Source of the DNA: Halomonas sp. HL-93
GTDB taxonomy: Bacteria > Pseudomonadota > Gammaproteobacteria > Pseudomonadales > Halomonadaceae
Reading direction: 5' to 3'
Length of the DNA: 64,000 bases
Assembly (NCBI RefSeq): GCF_900086985.1
Contig: NZ_LT593974.1
Span: forward strand, 3,658,001-3,722,000
Shown here piece by piece: positions 46,030 to 53,798 of the stretch; position 1 is the first letter of the stretch, and each line of letters starts with the position of its first letter. The notes beneath the pieces were generated by a model. That model did no database searches and was not told the DNA's origin. It was given only the letters and a program-made list of their open reading frames with translations. The translations under genes were made by a program, and so were the position numbers.

Positions 46030-47501
46030 AGCCTTATGAAATTCTTTAAAAAACTCTCAAAGGCAATTGGATCCCACATTGAATTCTCAGGGTCCCACCA
46101 GCTCTCAAACTCGTAAGATATGGCATCTTCAAGCTCAAAATCCTCTGGAAGGTTTTTTAGCAAATGTCCGTCGGCCTGTTTCTCCCTAAATAGCGATATT
46201 ATATTTTCATCATGACTCGAGACACCTGCAACAGCTCGTACTTTCCTCCAGTCTTGACGAAAGTATTCCTCAATTGTAGGAATCAAACTTTTACGCCAGA
46301 CATAAGCTATAGCTTTTAACTCTTTATCTGCACTTCCTTCCCAGTTGTTTTCAATTATGCAAGCCAGTAGGCTCTCTTCCATAAACTGAGCATGGCCAAT
46401 ACGAAAGTCCTTACCCATCAAGATATCTAAACGGGAATTTATTGTTGATAAAATAGCTCTAACGTCAACCCCTCCGAAATCATCAGGACAAAAGCTTGGA
46501 TCCGCATCCACTAGTTCGAATGAGAATCTTCGACGCATAGCAAAGTCCATAGAAGTTAGAGACTTATCTGCTGTATTCATTGTCCCTATTACAGAAAGCT
46601 CTCTCGGCACCGAAAAAAGTTCCTGCGAATATGGCAGCCAAACCTTCCTTTCGTTTTTTTCACCTTTCCTTTTATCTTTTTCTAGAAGTGTAAGGAGCTC
46701 ACCAAAAACCCGAGACAAATCTGCTCGATTGATTTCATCAATAACGATAGCTACATTTTGAGATTTTCTGTAATTAGCAAGTTCAGATATACGACTATAA
46801 ACGGCACGATAATGACCGACGTTAGATAGATCCGAACTCGAAACACCTAACCTTTCAGCCACGATTCTTCTGATAGTTGACCCCACCCTCCGCTTGTCAG
46901 TTTCTCCATTGGAAACGTTCGGAGCAAGAACATCTGGATCCGAAGGGTCTATCCCACAATCATGCAAATTCTTCATCCCACTGCCTGGTAATGAAAATAC
47001 GTCGGGTTTAAGTCCTTTTGATTTCGCCGTCTCTATCATGTCTCTAAGAACGAACTTCCTTTGCTCATTTCCAACCGAATCACTACGTTCAGGCCTCACC
47101 AAGATAAGCCAACCAGCTTCTATTACCTGAAGAACTTCATACTTTTTCCCACTAGACTCAATGACTTCCCCCACCTCTAGATCATTTTTATATTCAGACA
47201 GCTTACAAAGATTAAGAAAAGGCCCAGAGACAATATCATATACAACATCATTTGATTTGTTTAATAATGGCCGGTAACCTTCAATAAAATCTTCATAGGA
47301 GAAGCTGGGGTGGAATGTTACCCACAGTATACGTCCGGAGTTCACTAACTGGTCATGTAGCACAGCAATTTTTTCATCATCACCTTTAGCCGCATGATAC
47401 TTGTTTGGCTCTACCGCTCGCACGGCTTCTCTGGCTGCTTTCCATGTTTTTCCGGTTCCCGGAGGGCCATACAAGAGTTTCATGACAGGCTCGAACGACA
47501 T
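46026..47501 (-). CDS. mcrB: McrB-like AAA+ GTPase restriction subunit
   Basis: About 491 residues. Walker A YGPPGTGKT starts at residue 11, Walker B is VAIVIDEINRADLSRVFGELL, the McrB-type GTP signature is GTMNTADKS, and arginines follow in MRRRFSF. The usual N-terminal DNA-recognition domain is absent; instead about 140 residues (GEVIESSGKKYEVLQVIEAGWLILVRPERS...) are inserted between Walker A and B. Start uncertain: ATG at 47501 fits AAGGAG best, with 47510 and 47537 possible. It should form a ring motor powering the McrC nuclease. Confidence 0.9.
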   Translation of the reverse strand: MSFEPVMKLLYGPPGTGKTWKAAREAVRAVEPNKYHAAKGDDEKIAVLHDQLVNSGRILWVTFHPSFSYEDFIEGYRPLLNKSNDVVYDIVSGPFLNLCKLSEYKNDLEVGEVIESSGKKYEVLQVIEAGWLILVRPERSDSVGNEQRKFVLRDMIETAKSKGLKPDVFSLPGSGMKNLHDCGIDPSDPDVLAPNVSNGETDKRRVGSTIRRIVAERLGVSSSDLSNVGHYRAVYSRISELANYRKSQNVAIVIDEINRADLSRVFGELLTLLEKDKRKGEKNERKVWLPYSQELFSVPRELSVIGTMNTADKSLTSMDFAMRRRFSFELVDADPSFCPDDFGGVDVRAILSTINSRLDILMGKDFRIGHAQFMEESLLACIIENNWEGSADKELKAIAYVWRKSLIPTIEEYFRQDWRKVRAVAGVSSHDENIISLFREKQADGHLLKNLPEDFELEDAISYEFESWWDPENSMWDPIAFESFLKNFIRL

Positions 47502-47866
47502 AGTTTCCATACTCCTTTTCGATGATGCGATCAGCATCCCACATGATATAACGCTGATTTAACTAGTGATTTTTCACTATGCTTGGATAAGGAGCATTGG
47601 TCAACAATGAAGTCTAATATACTGTTCTGACATAAAAGTTAGGGCTTCATACGGCTAACAAAAAATCATTAATTTACACTTAGTTATATTACAGAACCCA
47701 AAGTTTGTCGCTTCAATTAATCTCGGGTCTATAACGACTAGCGCATGGAAGATTCATCTCAGCTTCGTGGCTTGACATGACTGACCTCGTTCGATGTGCT
47801 GCTGCGAGGGGTGATCCATTTCGATGGGCAACAACAGTACTTTTGGGGACGTTGGCCTTGAGTGAA
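47502..47866. promoter_or_regulatory. Promoter region of mcrB-mcrC and right border of AT-rich cassette
   Basis: About 365 bases. AT-rich up to roughly 47710, presumably with the mcrBC promoter; composition then returns to that of the island. No gene, terminal repeat or insertion sequence seen. Confidence 0.45.
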
Positions 47867-48448
47867 TCAACGCCGCCACTCCCACGGCCTTTGCTGCAAA
47901 CCCGGCTCAGCCCAAACCCCCAGCCCTGTCGATTTAGCCTGCCGCTCTGCAGCCGAATAGCGGTCTTCACTGCAGTAACGATTGTAGACTGCAGCCTGCC
48001 CCGCTTCGACCATTGCCAGGTTCAAGCTACGTCCTTCTGACAGCACTTCGCCGACAAGGCGCCCGTAGCGGTCGCGATCATGAGTGACGATCTCTACCTG
48101 GCTGGGCGTGATTCTGCGCAGATAGTCGCGGCTCTGGCGCCCCCAGGGTTGCTGCCCCATCTCTGGGGTGTCGATGCAGTAGAGACGCACCTTCTCTTCT
48201 TGTCCGGCACAGCGTACGGTCATCGTATCACCGTCATAGATGCTCTCCACACGACAGTTCAACCGGTCGGCTGTGGCGTTTCCCGCCCCCGGCACCCCAT
48301 CATTGCCGTCGAGACCTGGCAGCAGCCAGGGAAAGGTAAGGGCGACGACGGCCACTGTCCAGAACAGCGGCATTCGCTTGTGTCGACCGTGCCGGGTGAG
48401 TCGGGTTGCCAATCGCCGGATCGCGTTTCCTACTTGTGTTTTATTCAT
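47867..48448 (-). CDS. Membrane-anchored or secreted thermonuclease-family (SNase) protein
   Basis: 193 residues. A basic N-terminus leads to one hydrophobic helix (PLFWTVAVVALTFPWLLPGL, about 27-46), then an SNase domain (about 62-180): VESIYDGDTMTVRC, VRLYCIDTPEMGQ with catalytic Arg and Asp, and DRYGRLVGEVLSEGRSLN with the second Arg. Cys residues fit a periplasmic location. Last gene of the overlapping membrane module, five bases after the YdjM-like gene. Confidence 0.88.
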   Translation of the reverse strand: MNKTQVGNAIRRLATRLTRHGRHKRMPLFWTVAVVALTFPWLLPGLDGNDGVPGAGNATADRLNCRVESIYDGDTMTVRCAGQEEKVRLYCIDTPEMGQQPWGRQSRDYLRRITPSQVEIVTHDRDRYGRLVGEVLSEGRSLNLAMVEAGQAAVYNRYCSEDRYSAAERQAKSTGLGVWAEPGLQQRPWEWRR

Positions 48449-48453
48449 GTTAC

Positions 48454-49578
48454 CTACCTGTCACGAGAAAATTTGTCATCTTCATGCAGCCATGGGCGTA
48501 ATTCGGCGGGTATTACGCCCGCCGTTTCCTCGCTCAGCGCTACCTTGGGGACGGTGTCGCCTGGTAAGTGGCGCACCTGCACGGTGATCAACAGGTCGCG
48601 CAGGGGACGCGCGCCCCAGCTCTCGATGACCCCGGGTTCGGCGTAAGAGAGGCTTACATCGTCGCCGCTGACGGCCACTGAGGGCGCCTGGTCGGCAATT
48701 CCCCGCGCCGTGAGGCTACCGATCAGGAAGACCTCGCCTGTCGCCTCTAGCGGCTTGAGCGCGTTCATCAGCGCTGCTGGCGAGGTGTGCTCGGCGTCAA
48801 TATGGCGCGTGACGGTTTCCTGCCGCTCACCTTTGACTGCCACAGCGCTTTCGGCATACCAGTTACAGTCACCGCTGCGACAGACAGTCTGCGGCCCTCC
48901 CTCCGTGTCGATCAGGAAGCCAGCGGCCTTCCAGGGGCCGATAATCGGGTAGTTGCCATTCACATCGGCAAGCGTGAGGTTGTCGCGCCCCTCGAGGCGC
49001 AGCGACCAGCGGTTATCCCCCTTCTCCGCATCGTACCGGGTTCTGGCAGTGGCAATGTCGCCGATGGCAGCGGCGATCACGCTGCCGGTATCCGGCTTGG
49101 CCTCGGCCATGCCGAGCAGCGGCACCGTGGTCGCAACGAGGATCACGGCGAAGGCCAGCTCGCCCCAGCCCATGGCGCGCATGCGATAACGTTCATTGCC
49201 CGGCAACACGCAGCGCCAGCGCGCCGGCCAGAACCATCCCACGCCCGCCGGGGTCATCATGTCCGCCACTGGGTGCGAGGTGTATCCCGCCACAACAGCC
49301 AGCCAAAGGCCGTGCGGCAGCAACGGCCAGAGCAGCATGGCGAGTACGATGCAAGCGAGCAGCGAGTGGGTCAGGGTGCGGTGGCCGAAACGGTACTCCA
49401 GTGGCTCCGATAGCCATGGAAACAGCCTTCCGACGACGCCATGACGCTTGTCGAGATCCGGCAGCAACGCGGCTCCGGCGGCCAGACACGCTTCCGGCCA
49501 GCTGGGCGCGTGCCCAACCGCCAGGCTCAAGGCAACAAACGCGGCCTGTCCGGCCACCATGTGGGTCGGAGCAAGCAT
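48454..49578 (-). CDS. YdjM-like metal-dependent membrane hydrolase
   Basis: 374 residues. The N-terminal half is the YdjM/DUF457 family of membrane-bound predicted metal-dependent hydrolases: MLAPTHMVAG, ALLPDLDKRHGVVGR, FGHRTLTHSLLAC and HPVADMMTPAGVGWFWP, with three to four transmembrane helices. The C-terminal 200 residues form an extracytoplasmic soluble domain (LEGRDNLTLADVNG, FLIGSLTARG) not usual in YdjM. Substrate unknown; E. coli ydjM is LexA-regulated. It shares one base with the upstream ATPase stop. Confidence 0.82.
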   Translation of the reverse strand: MLAPTHMVAGQAAFVALSLAVGHAPSWPEACLAAGAALLPDLDKRHGVVGRLFPWLSEPLEYRFGHRTLTHSLLACIVLAMLLWPLLPHGLWLAVVAGYTSHPVADMMTPAGVGWFWPARWRCVLPGNERYRMRAMGWGELAFAVILVATTVPLLGMAEAKPDTGSVIAAAIGDIATARTRYDAEKGDNRWSLRLEGRDNLTLADVNGNYPIIGPWKAAGFLIDTEGGPQTVCRSGDCNWYAESAVAVKGERQETVTRHIDAEHTSPAALMNALKPLEATGEVFLIGSLTARGIADQAPSVAVSGDDVSLSYAEPGVIESWGARPLRDLLITVQVRHLPGDTVPKVALSEETAGVIPAELRPWLHEDDKFSRDR

Positions 49579-50519
49579 TATCGACGACTCCGCATCTGAA
49601 AGAAGAAAAACCGCAGCCCCATAAAGATCGCCGTGGCCACGCCGGAGAGCACCAGCATCTGAGTGTCGCCGAGGCCACGGCTGATGTAGCGACTGGCCAT
49701 GCCGATCACCAGCAACACCACCAGCAGCGGGGTCATATCCACATAGCGAATACCGGCCTCATGGTAGAGTGAGCGCGCCTTAGCTGGGGTTATCTCGCCC
49801 TCCTTGTCGGCCTCCTCAAGCATGCCGCGAATCGCTGCCGGTATGCCGCCTCCGGCCTGAGCGACGTGGCGCAGGAACCGGTCACGGGTGCGCTCGTCGG
49901 AGAAGCGCAACGGGCGCAAGGTCAGCCACCGCTCGGCCACCTCGCGGCTGTCGTCGAGCGGCAGCGGCTTGAGCTCCACGGTGGTCTGGAAGCGCCACAG
50001 CAGTCGCTCGATGCGCGTGCGGCGATTGGCATCGTCCATGCACGCGACTACCTGGGCGCAGTCGAGGATGACGGCAAACAGCTCGGCCTGGCTCGGCGGT
50101 ACCTCAAGCGTTTCCAGCAGCACCAGGAAGCGTTGGCGTCGCAGGCTTCCCTCCAGCAGATCCACGGTATCGGCGACGGGCAGGCGGCGCAGCGGGCGCA
50201 CCAGATCCGCCCAGGGCAGGCTTCCCTCGCGTTTGACGCGCGCCAACGTGCGCGGCGGCAGCATGGCTTCTGGCACGGCCAGTCCGCAGCGCTCATGAAT
50301 CTGGCGGGCCAGTTCTAGCAGGCTCGACTTGGTCGTGCCTGCGGGAACGAACACAACCGGCTGCTCGTCGTCTTTCAGTTGGCCGTGAAGATGGCGCAGG
50401 AAAGCGGACTTGCCGATGCCCGCCCGGCCCTGGATCAGCACATTGGCACCACGTTGAATGGCGCTCAGGGCATCTTCCGCTTCACGTGCTCGGCCAACAA
50501 ATCCCGTAACGTCGTCCAC
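49578..50519 (-). CDS. Membrane-anchored P-loop ATPase
   Basis: 313 residues. An AAA/ORC-type ATPase domain begins at once: FVGRAREAEDALSAIQRGANVLIQGRAGIGKSAFL (split by Walker A GRAGIGKS at about 30-37); the Walker B-like strand FLVLLETLEV is degenerate. A helical region follows, then two C-terminal transmembrane helices (LLVVLLVIGMASRYIS and MLVLSGVATAIFMGLRFFFF). Starts with GTG behind GGAGGT, 54 bases inside the upstream TolC-like gene. Probably a membrane-tethered switch or motor. Confidence 0.75.
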   Translation of the reverse strand: MDDVTGFVGRAREAEDALSAIQRGANVLIQGRAGIGKSAFLRHLHGQLKDDEQPVVFVPAGTTKSSLLELARQIHERCGLAVPEAMLPPRTLARVKREGSLPWADLVRPLRRLPVADTVDLLEGSLRRQRFLVLLETLEVPPSQAELFAVILDCAQVVACMDDANRRTRIERLLWRFQTTVELKPLPLDDSREVAERWLTLRPLRFSDERTRDRFLRHVAQAGGGIPAAIRGMLEEADKEGEITPAKARSLYHEAGIRYVDMTPLLVVLLVIGMASRYISRGLGDTQMLVLSGVATAIFMGLRFFFFQMRSRR

Positions 50520-51097
50520 TGTTCACCTCCAAATTCACGGGCAATGCGTTCGCTGAGCGCCTGCTGTTTGGCCTGCCGCTCGGCATAGTCCAGATCCGCC
50601 AACTCCATCGCTTCGGCTACCGGCCATAGGCTATCCGGCTCGGCGATGCCTTCCTCCACCTGGCGGCGCTGGTATTCCAGCCGGTCGCGGCGGAAATCCC
50701 GCATCCTCTCGGCTTCGGCCAGTTCCAGCGCCAGCGCCTCCAGCTCCGAAACGCTGACTAAGAAGCCCGTCAGCACACCGTCACGGCTAGCTGTCCAGGC
50801 GCTACGGGCCTCAGCGGTGCGGAGTTCATGGCTGCGGTCGAACAGCGGAATCGAGACGCTTATGCCCGCGTTGGCGCCAGCAGCACCTCCCTCGACGGTG
50901 CCACGCTGTGTCCAGCCCAGCGTGATATCGCTCGACCAATCGCGCTGGCGCGTCGTCTCCCGGTACTCGGCGTACTCAGCCGCCAGCACTGGATTAGCGC
51001 GCTGCACCAAGGCGATGGCGTCGTCCAGCGGTGCGGCCTCCGCCCACACCGGGGCGGCAATCGTCACAATGGCGGCCAATGCCGCTTTGCGAATCAT
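50465..51097 (-). CDS. Short TolC-family (outer membrane efflux-like) protein
   Basis: 210 residues, about half of a normal TolC/OEP protein. Signal peptide (AALAAIVTIAAPVWAEA), then one OEP-like repeat: DDAIALVQRANPVLAAEYAEYRE, ISVSIPLFDRSHELRTAEAR and a long coiled coil ending in ALSERIAREFGG. A single repeat could assemble as a hexamer or the protein could be a periplasmic adaptor. Not obviously a broken gene, because both ends overlap neighbours (ATGA with the gene upstream). Confidence 0.72.
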   Translation of the reverse strand: MIRKAALAAIVTIAAPVWAEAAPLDDAIALVQRANPVLAAEYAEYRETTRQRDWSSDITLGWTQRGTVEGGAAGANAGISVSIPLFDRSHELRTAEARSAWTASRDGVLTGFLVSVSELEALALELAEAERMRDFRRDRLEYQRRQVEEGIAEPDSLWPVAEAMELADLDYAERQAKQQALSERIAREFGGEQWTTLRDLLAEHVKRKMP

Positions 51098-51372
51098 GAG
51101 AACAGCTCCCGCTGTACCGGCGTCATGCTGACCAGCACCAGGGACTGCTGCTGAAGCGTGAGCAGCTCCTTGACCTGGTCGAGCGCCTCCTGATCCATCC
51201 CCTCCGATTCAAGGACGATCTGTAGTTTGCCTTCGTCGGTGGTGGTGATCTTCTTGACCTTGGTGGTCAGCTCGTCAACGCGGGCGTCAACGGGCAGTGT
51301 CTGGCCATCCGGGCTGATGTGGATCATCGCAGCATCGTGGCGGCGGCCTTCAGTCTGTGCGGTAGCGGTCAT
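51094..51372 (-). CDS. Small hypothetical protein, 92 aa
   Basis: MTATAQTEGRRHDAAMIHISPDG, then DARVDELTTKVKKITTTDEGK and LDQVKELLTLQQQSLVLVSMTPVQ. Soluble, predicted beta-alpha. Its ATG overlaps the upstream VRR-NUC stop (ATGA), and its stop overlaps the TolC-like start, so it links the replication genes with the membrane module. Not recognised. Confidence 0.65.
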   Translation of the reverse strand: MTATAQTEGRRHDAAMIHISPDGQTLPVDARVDELTTKVKKITTTDEGKLQIVLESEGMDQEALDQVKELLTLQQQSLVLVSMTPVQRELFS

Positions 51373-51869
51373 AGCGGCATCCTCTTGGCTTGGCATTCGC
51401 CCAGGCGCTCGGGGCGCGGAGCGGGATAAGTGATGGGTCGGTCGGGGGCGGCGATCGGAGCGGCTTTATCCTCTGTTCCCAGGTAGTCTTCGATGACGGC
51501 GCGGGCAGCCTCCCAACCTCGGCATATCTCGGCACAGTAGCCATGGCGGCGTAACGCAGCGATCCATTGCCGCTGCACCTCGCTGGGCCGTCCGCGGCGC
51601 GTCTTCAGTTCGATGTACAGGCCGTGATAAGGGCCACTCGGCACCGGCAGGCAGATATCCGGCACGCCGGACTTCACGCCCTCTGCGCGCAGCTTCTGCG
51701 CCTCAACTGAGTAGCGCACCGTGCGGCCACGCTTGTCGGTACGCTCCTTTGATGGCCGCACGCCGCCGTTTGGTATGGCGTAGAGCAGTTCGAGTGCTGG
51801 CCAGCGTCCTACGCCGTACTCGGCCCACTTGAACAGGGCTACCTGCTCTTGATGTTCGCTCGCGCTCAT
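51369..51869 (-). CDS. VRR-NUC domain nuclease (phage type)
   Basis: 166 residues: EHQEQVALFKWAE, LLYAIPNGG, GVKSGVPDICLPVP and GLYIELKTRRGRPSEVQRQW form a complete VRR-NUC (PD-(D/E)xK) core with Asp and Glu-Leu-Lys metal ligands. Such small phage enzymes cut branched DNA such as Holliday junctions. A Pro/Arg-rich tail follows. Overlaps both neighbours by ATGA, in the replication operon. Confidence 0.9.
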   Translation of the reverse strand: MSASEHQEQVALFKWAEYGVGRWPALELLYAIPNGGVRPSKERTDKRGRTVRYSVEAQKLRAEGVKSGVPDICLPVPSGPYHGLYIELKTRRGRPSEVQRQWIAALRRHGYCAEICRGWEAARAVIEDYLGTEDKAAPIAAPDRPITYPAPRPERLGECQAKRMPL

Positions 51870-52183
51870 GGGCAGGGCCTCCTTACTTGGGTCTTCAGGT
51901 TTTGCAGTACGCGCCGCGCATTGTCTTCATCGACACGTCTAGGGCGCGGTAAACGATGCACACAGGCTTGCGGCTGGCAGCGCTGACGGTAGGCTTCTCG
52001 CAGCTCGGACACCGCAGGAAAGCGAGGCTGGGCGGCAACATGTGTCTTCACGGTTGCCAGGAAGGCGTCGTCGTCCATGTGGGCCAGTTGATCCCAGTAG
52101 ACGGCCAACCGCTCCCGGCTCAGCTCAGTGCCATACGCGGCTGACAGGTAGGCCATGCCCTTCTGGAACGTCGTGTTGTGCAT
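51866..52183 (-). CDS. Helicase-loader-like protein
   Basis: 105 residues. FQKGMAYLSAAYGTELSRERLAVYWDQLAHMDDDAFLATVKTHVAAQPRFPAVSELREAYR matches the layout of phage G39P-type helicase loaders and related proteins (helical domain ending in FPxxxEL). It lies directly behind the initiator, overlapping it by 59 bases, as expected for an O/P-like replication pair. AGGAG supports the start; the role is inferred. Confidence 0.68.
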   Translation of the reverse strand: MHNTTFQKGMAYLSAAYGTELSRERLAVYWDQLAHMDDDAFLATVKTHVAAQPRFPAVSELREAYRQRCQPQACVHRLPRPRRVDEDNARRVLQNLKTQVRRPCP

Positions 52184-53060
52184 GTTCTTGCTCTCCTCTG
52201 AACATAGAATCCAGCGCGGCCAAGGTGCCGCCGATGCGCTGCGACTCGCCATAGCGCGATCCACGTGAGTCCGGCAGCGGAACGATGTCGGTTTCCAGCT
52301 CATCCTCCCACCCACGCCTTCGCAGCCAGGTCGCCGGGTACGGAATGAACTGCCCGCCCTCCTTTCGCCAGTCCGGCGATGCCCGAGCTTGTGCCACGGC
52401 CTGCAGGATCCGCTCGGTCAGACCCTCGTCTGGCGCGAGCTTCATCCAGGCCTTGCGGGCGTCCGCCTTGCCCCGGCGTTTCGGGTATGCGCGCCAGAAG
52501 TCCGCAAAGGACGCTTCCCGAGCAGCTTCCCCGCACTTCGCCTTCGGCTCGCTTGCGCTCATGTCCGTTGCGCAAAAAAGGGGGTTAATGTTCCTGGTTT
52601 GTTCTTGGTATGTTCGGGCGGGTAATTCACCCGCCGTTTCAGGGGTAAAACACCCGCCCTTTTGTGGCGATTCACCCGCCCTTTGTGGTGAATCAACAGC
52701 GGGGGAAATACCCGCCTTTTCGTCGTCAACGGCGGGTGCTTTACCCGCCCTTCTCTGGATATCGGCGGGCGGATCACCCGCTGTTTGTGATGCCTGCCAT
52801 AGCCGGTAGCGAGAGGTTGCTGCGCGACCGCCTCCCGCCTCGACCGTCAGCCAGCCGAAGCCTTCGAGTCGGCGGATGGTGCGCTGAACATCTCGGCGGT
52901 CGATGCCGGTCAATGCGGCCAGCGTTGACACGGAAGGCCAACACGTCCTTTCGGTATCCGCATGGGCATAAAGCGCGCCTAGCACGCGCATATCCCGTGC
53001 GCCCAGACGCCGGTCGGTGAACGCGGAGAGCGGCATCCAGGCATGCGCCGGGGCAGCCAT
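52125..53060 (-). CDS. O-like replication initiator with winged-helix domain
   Basis: 311 residues. An N-terminal winged helix (about 1-90: LGARDMRVLGALYAHADTERTCWPSVSTLAALTG and IRRLEGFGWLTVE) is followed by a linker of repeated [KRT]AGxxPA-like units (about 95-150) that encodes iteron DNA, then a C-terminal domain with FADFWRAYPKRRGKADARKAW and FIPYPATWLRRRGWEDE typical of phage replication proteins. The layout mirrors lambda O with its origin inside the gene. Starts within the stop of the Cro-like gene (TGATG). Confidence 0.83.
   Translation of the reverse strand: MAAPAHAWMPLSAFTDRRLGARDMRVLGALYAHADTERTCWPSVSTLAALTGIDRRDVQRTIRRLEGFGWLTVEAGGGRAATSRYRLWQASQTAGDPPADIQRRAGKAPAVDDEKAGISPAVDSPQRAGESPQKGGCFTPETAGELPARTYQEQTRNINPLFCATDMSASEPKAKCGEAAREASFADFWRAYPKRRGKADARKAWMKLAPDEGLTERILQAVAQARASPDWRKEGGQFIPYPATWLRRRGWEDELETDIVPLPDSRGSRYGESQRIGGTLAALDSMFRGEQEHAQHDVPEGHGLPVSRVWH
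52617..52782. repeat. Iteron array (candidate replication origin) inside initiator gene
   Basis: Six palindrome-like units of about 19 bases with consensus GGCGGGTRNWTYACCCGCC, ending at 52635, 52658, 52680, 52716, 52749 and 52781. The best are GGCGGGTAATTCACCCGCC (52617-52635) and GGCGGGTGCTTTACCCGCC (52731-52749). Spacing is near 22-23 or 33-36 bases, roughly whole helical turns. Position inside the initiator linker matches lambdoid origins. Confidence 0.8.
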
Positions 53061-53251
53061 CAGGCCACCTCGTCGGCGAGCAGTTGTGCCACTGGAACCC
53101 CCAGCACTGCAGCGATAGCCTTGAGCCGTTCCAGCGTGATATCGCGCTGTCCACTCTCGAGGCGGCTGATATCGCTTTGACTGCAGCCGATGGCTTCAGC
53201 CAGCTCTATCTGGGTTAATCCGGCGTCGAGCCTAGCTTGTCGAAGTTGCAT
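53060..53251 (-). CDS. Cro-like XRE helix-turn-helix regulator
   Basis: 63 residues: LRQARLDAGLTQIELAEAIGCSQSDISRLESGQRDITLERLKAIAAVLGV in two blocks is a complete XRE-type HTH with little else. AGGAGGT lies upstream. First gene of the leftward operon, divergent from the CI-like repressor, the usual cro position. Confidence 0.88.
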   Translation of the reverse strand: MQLRQARLDAGLTQIELAEAIGCSQSDISRLESGQRDITLERLKAIAAVLGVPVAQLLADEVA

Positions 53252-53278
53252 AAAGACCTCCTGGCAGTTACATACCCA

Positions 53279-53305
53279 ATGTCGTTAATACATATAAAAA
53301 GACAT
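53279..53305. promoter_or_regulatory. Cro/CI operator half-sites in divergent promoter region
   Basis: ATGTC at 53279-53283 and GACAT at 53301-53305 are inverted half-sites separated by 17 AT-rich bases between the cro-like and CI-like genes. They match the half-sites of the operators at 36382-36457. Confidence 0.5.
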
Positions 53306-53351
53306 AAGAATGTTGAACAGGCATAATTCAATAATCTCATTGTTTCAGTAG

Positions 53352-53798
53352 ATGACTATGGAAATCGTTTCTTCTCGTTTTCGTGCTGCACGAAAAGCCA
53401 AGCGTCTGAATCAAATGGAGTTGGCTGAGCGGATTGGCGTCGACCAGGCGCGCGTCTCTCGCGTGGAGCGTGGCGAACGCGGACTGACACGTAGCCAGCT
53501 GCTGCAGGCATCCAAGGTGCTGGACGTGTCGGTCGAGTATTTGATGGGCCTCGACCTGGGGGACAATGTCGCTGAGTACACTGTCCAGGAAACCACCAGC
53601 AAGCAAGCCGAGCTGGTCGCCGATCAGATGGCCCCCACAGGACTGCGTGAGCTGGCCATCGACCAGCAACTTACCCGACACCTCCAGATCACCACTGAAG
53701 AGTGGCATGCGCTTTCCTCCATTGTGCTGCCCGGGGAAGCTAGCCGGGATGGCTACGTCCAGCTTCTGTTCACTATTCGGGCAATCTGTTACACGTGA
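53352..53798 (+). CDS. CI-like XRE repressor without peptidase domain
   Basis: 148 residues. N-terminal XRE HTH (about 8-65: FRAARKAKRLNQMELAERIGVDQARVSRVERGERGLTRSQL); the C-terminal half (LRELAIDQQLTRHLQITTEEWHALSSIVLPGEAS) is helical and lacks the LexA-type Ser/Lys peptidase, so induction would not work by RecA-stimulated self-cleavage. Only rightward gene at this end of the island; its stop codon lies inside a putative integrase arm site. Confidence 0.8.
   Translation: MTMEIVSSRFRAARKAKRLNQMELAERIGVDQARVSRVERGERGLTRSQLLQASKVLDVSVEYLMGLDLGDNVAEYTVQETTSKQAELVADQMAPTGLRELAIDQQLTRHLQITTEEWHALSSIVLPGEASRDGYVQLLFTIRAICYT

Noticed and set aside
42153..47501. DISARM or BREX locus
   Set aside because: Apart from a cytosine methyltransferase there is no DrmA/DrmB helicase pair, phospholipase D, PglZ or BrxC-like gene.
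44761..47501. Standard stand-alone type IV McrBC restriction of foreign 5mC DNA
   Set aside because: Not excluded by sequence alone, but the adjacent 5mC methyltransferase with Vsr and the missing McrB recognition domain make the simple reading unlikely.
50465..51097. TolC-like gene as a truncated pseudogene
   Set aside because: It has an intact signal peptide, and both ends overlap neighbouring genes in coupled fashion, which suggests a natural short form.
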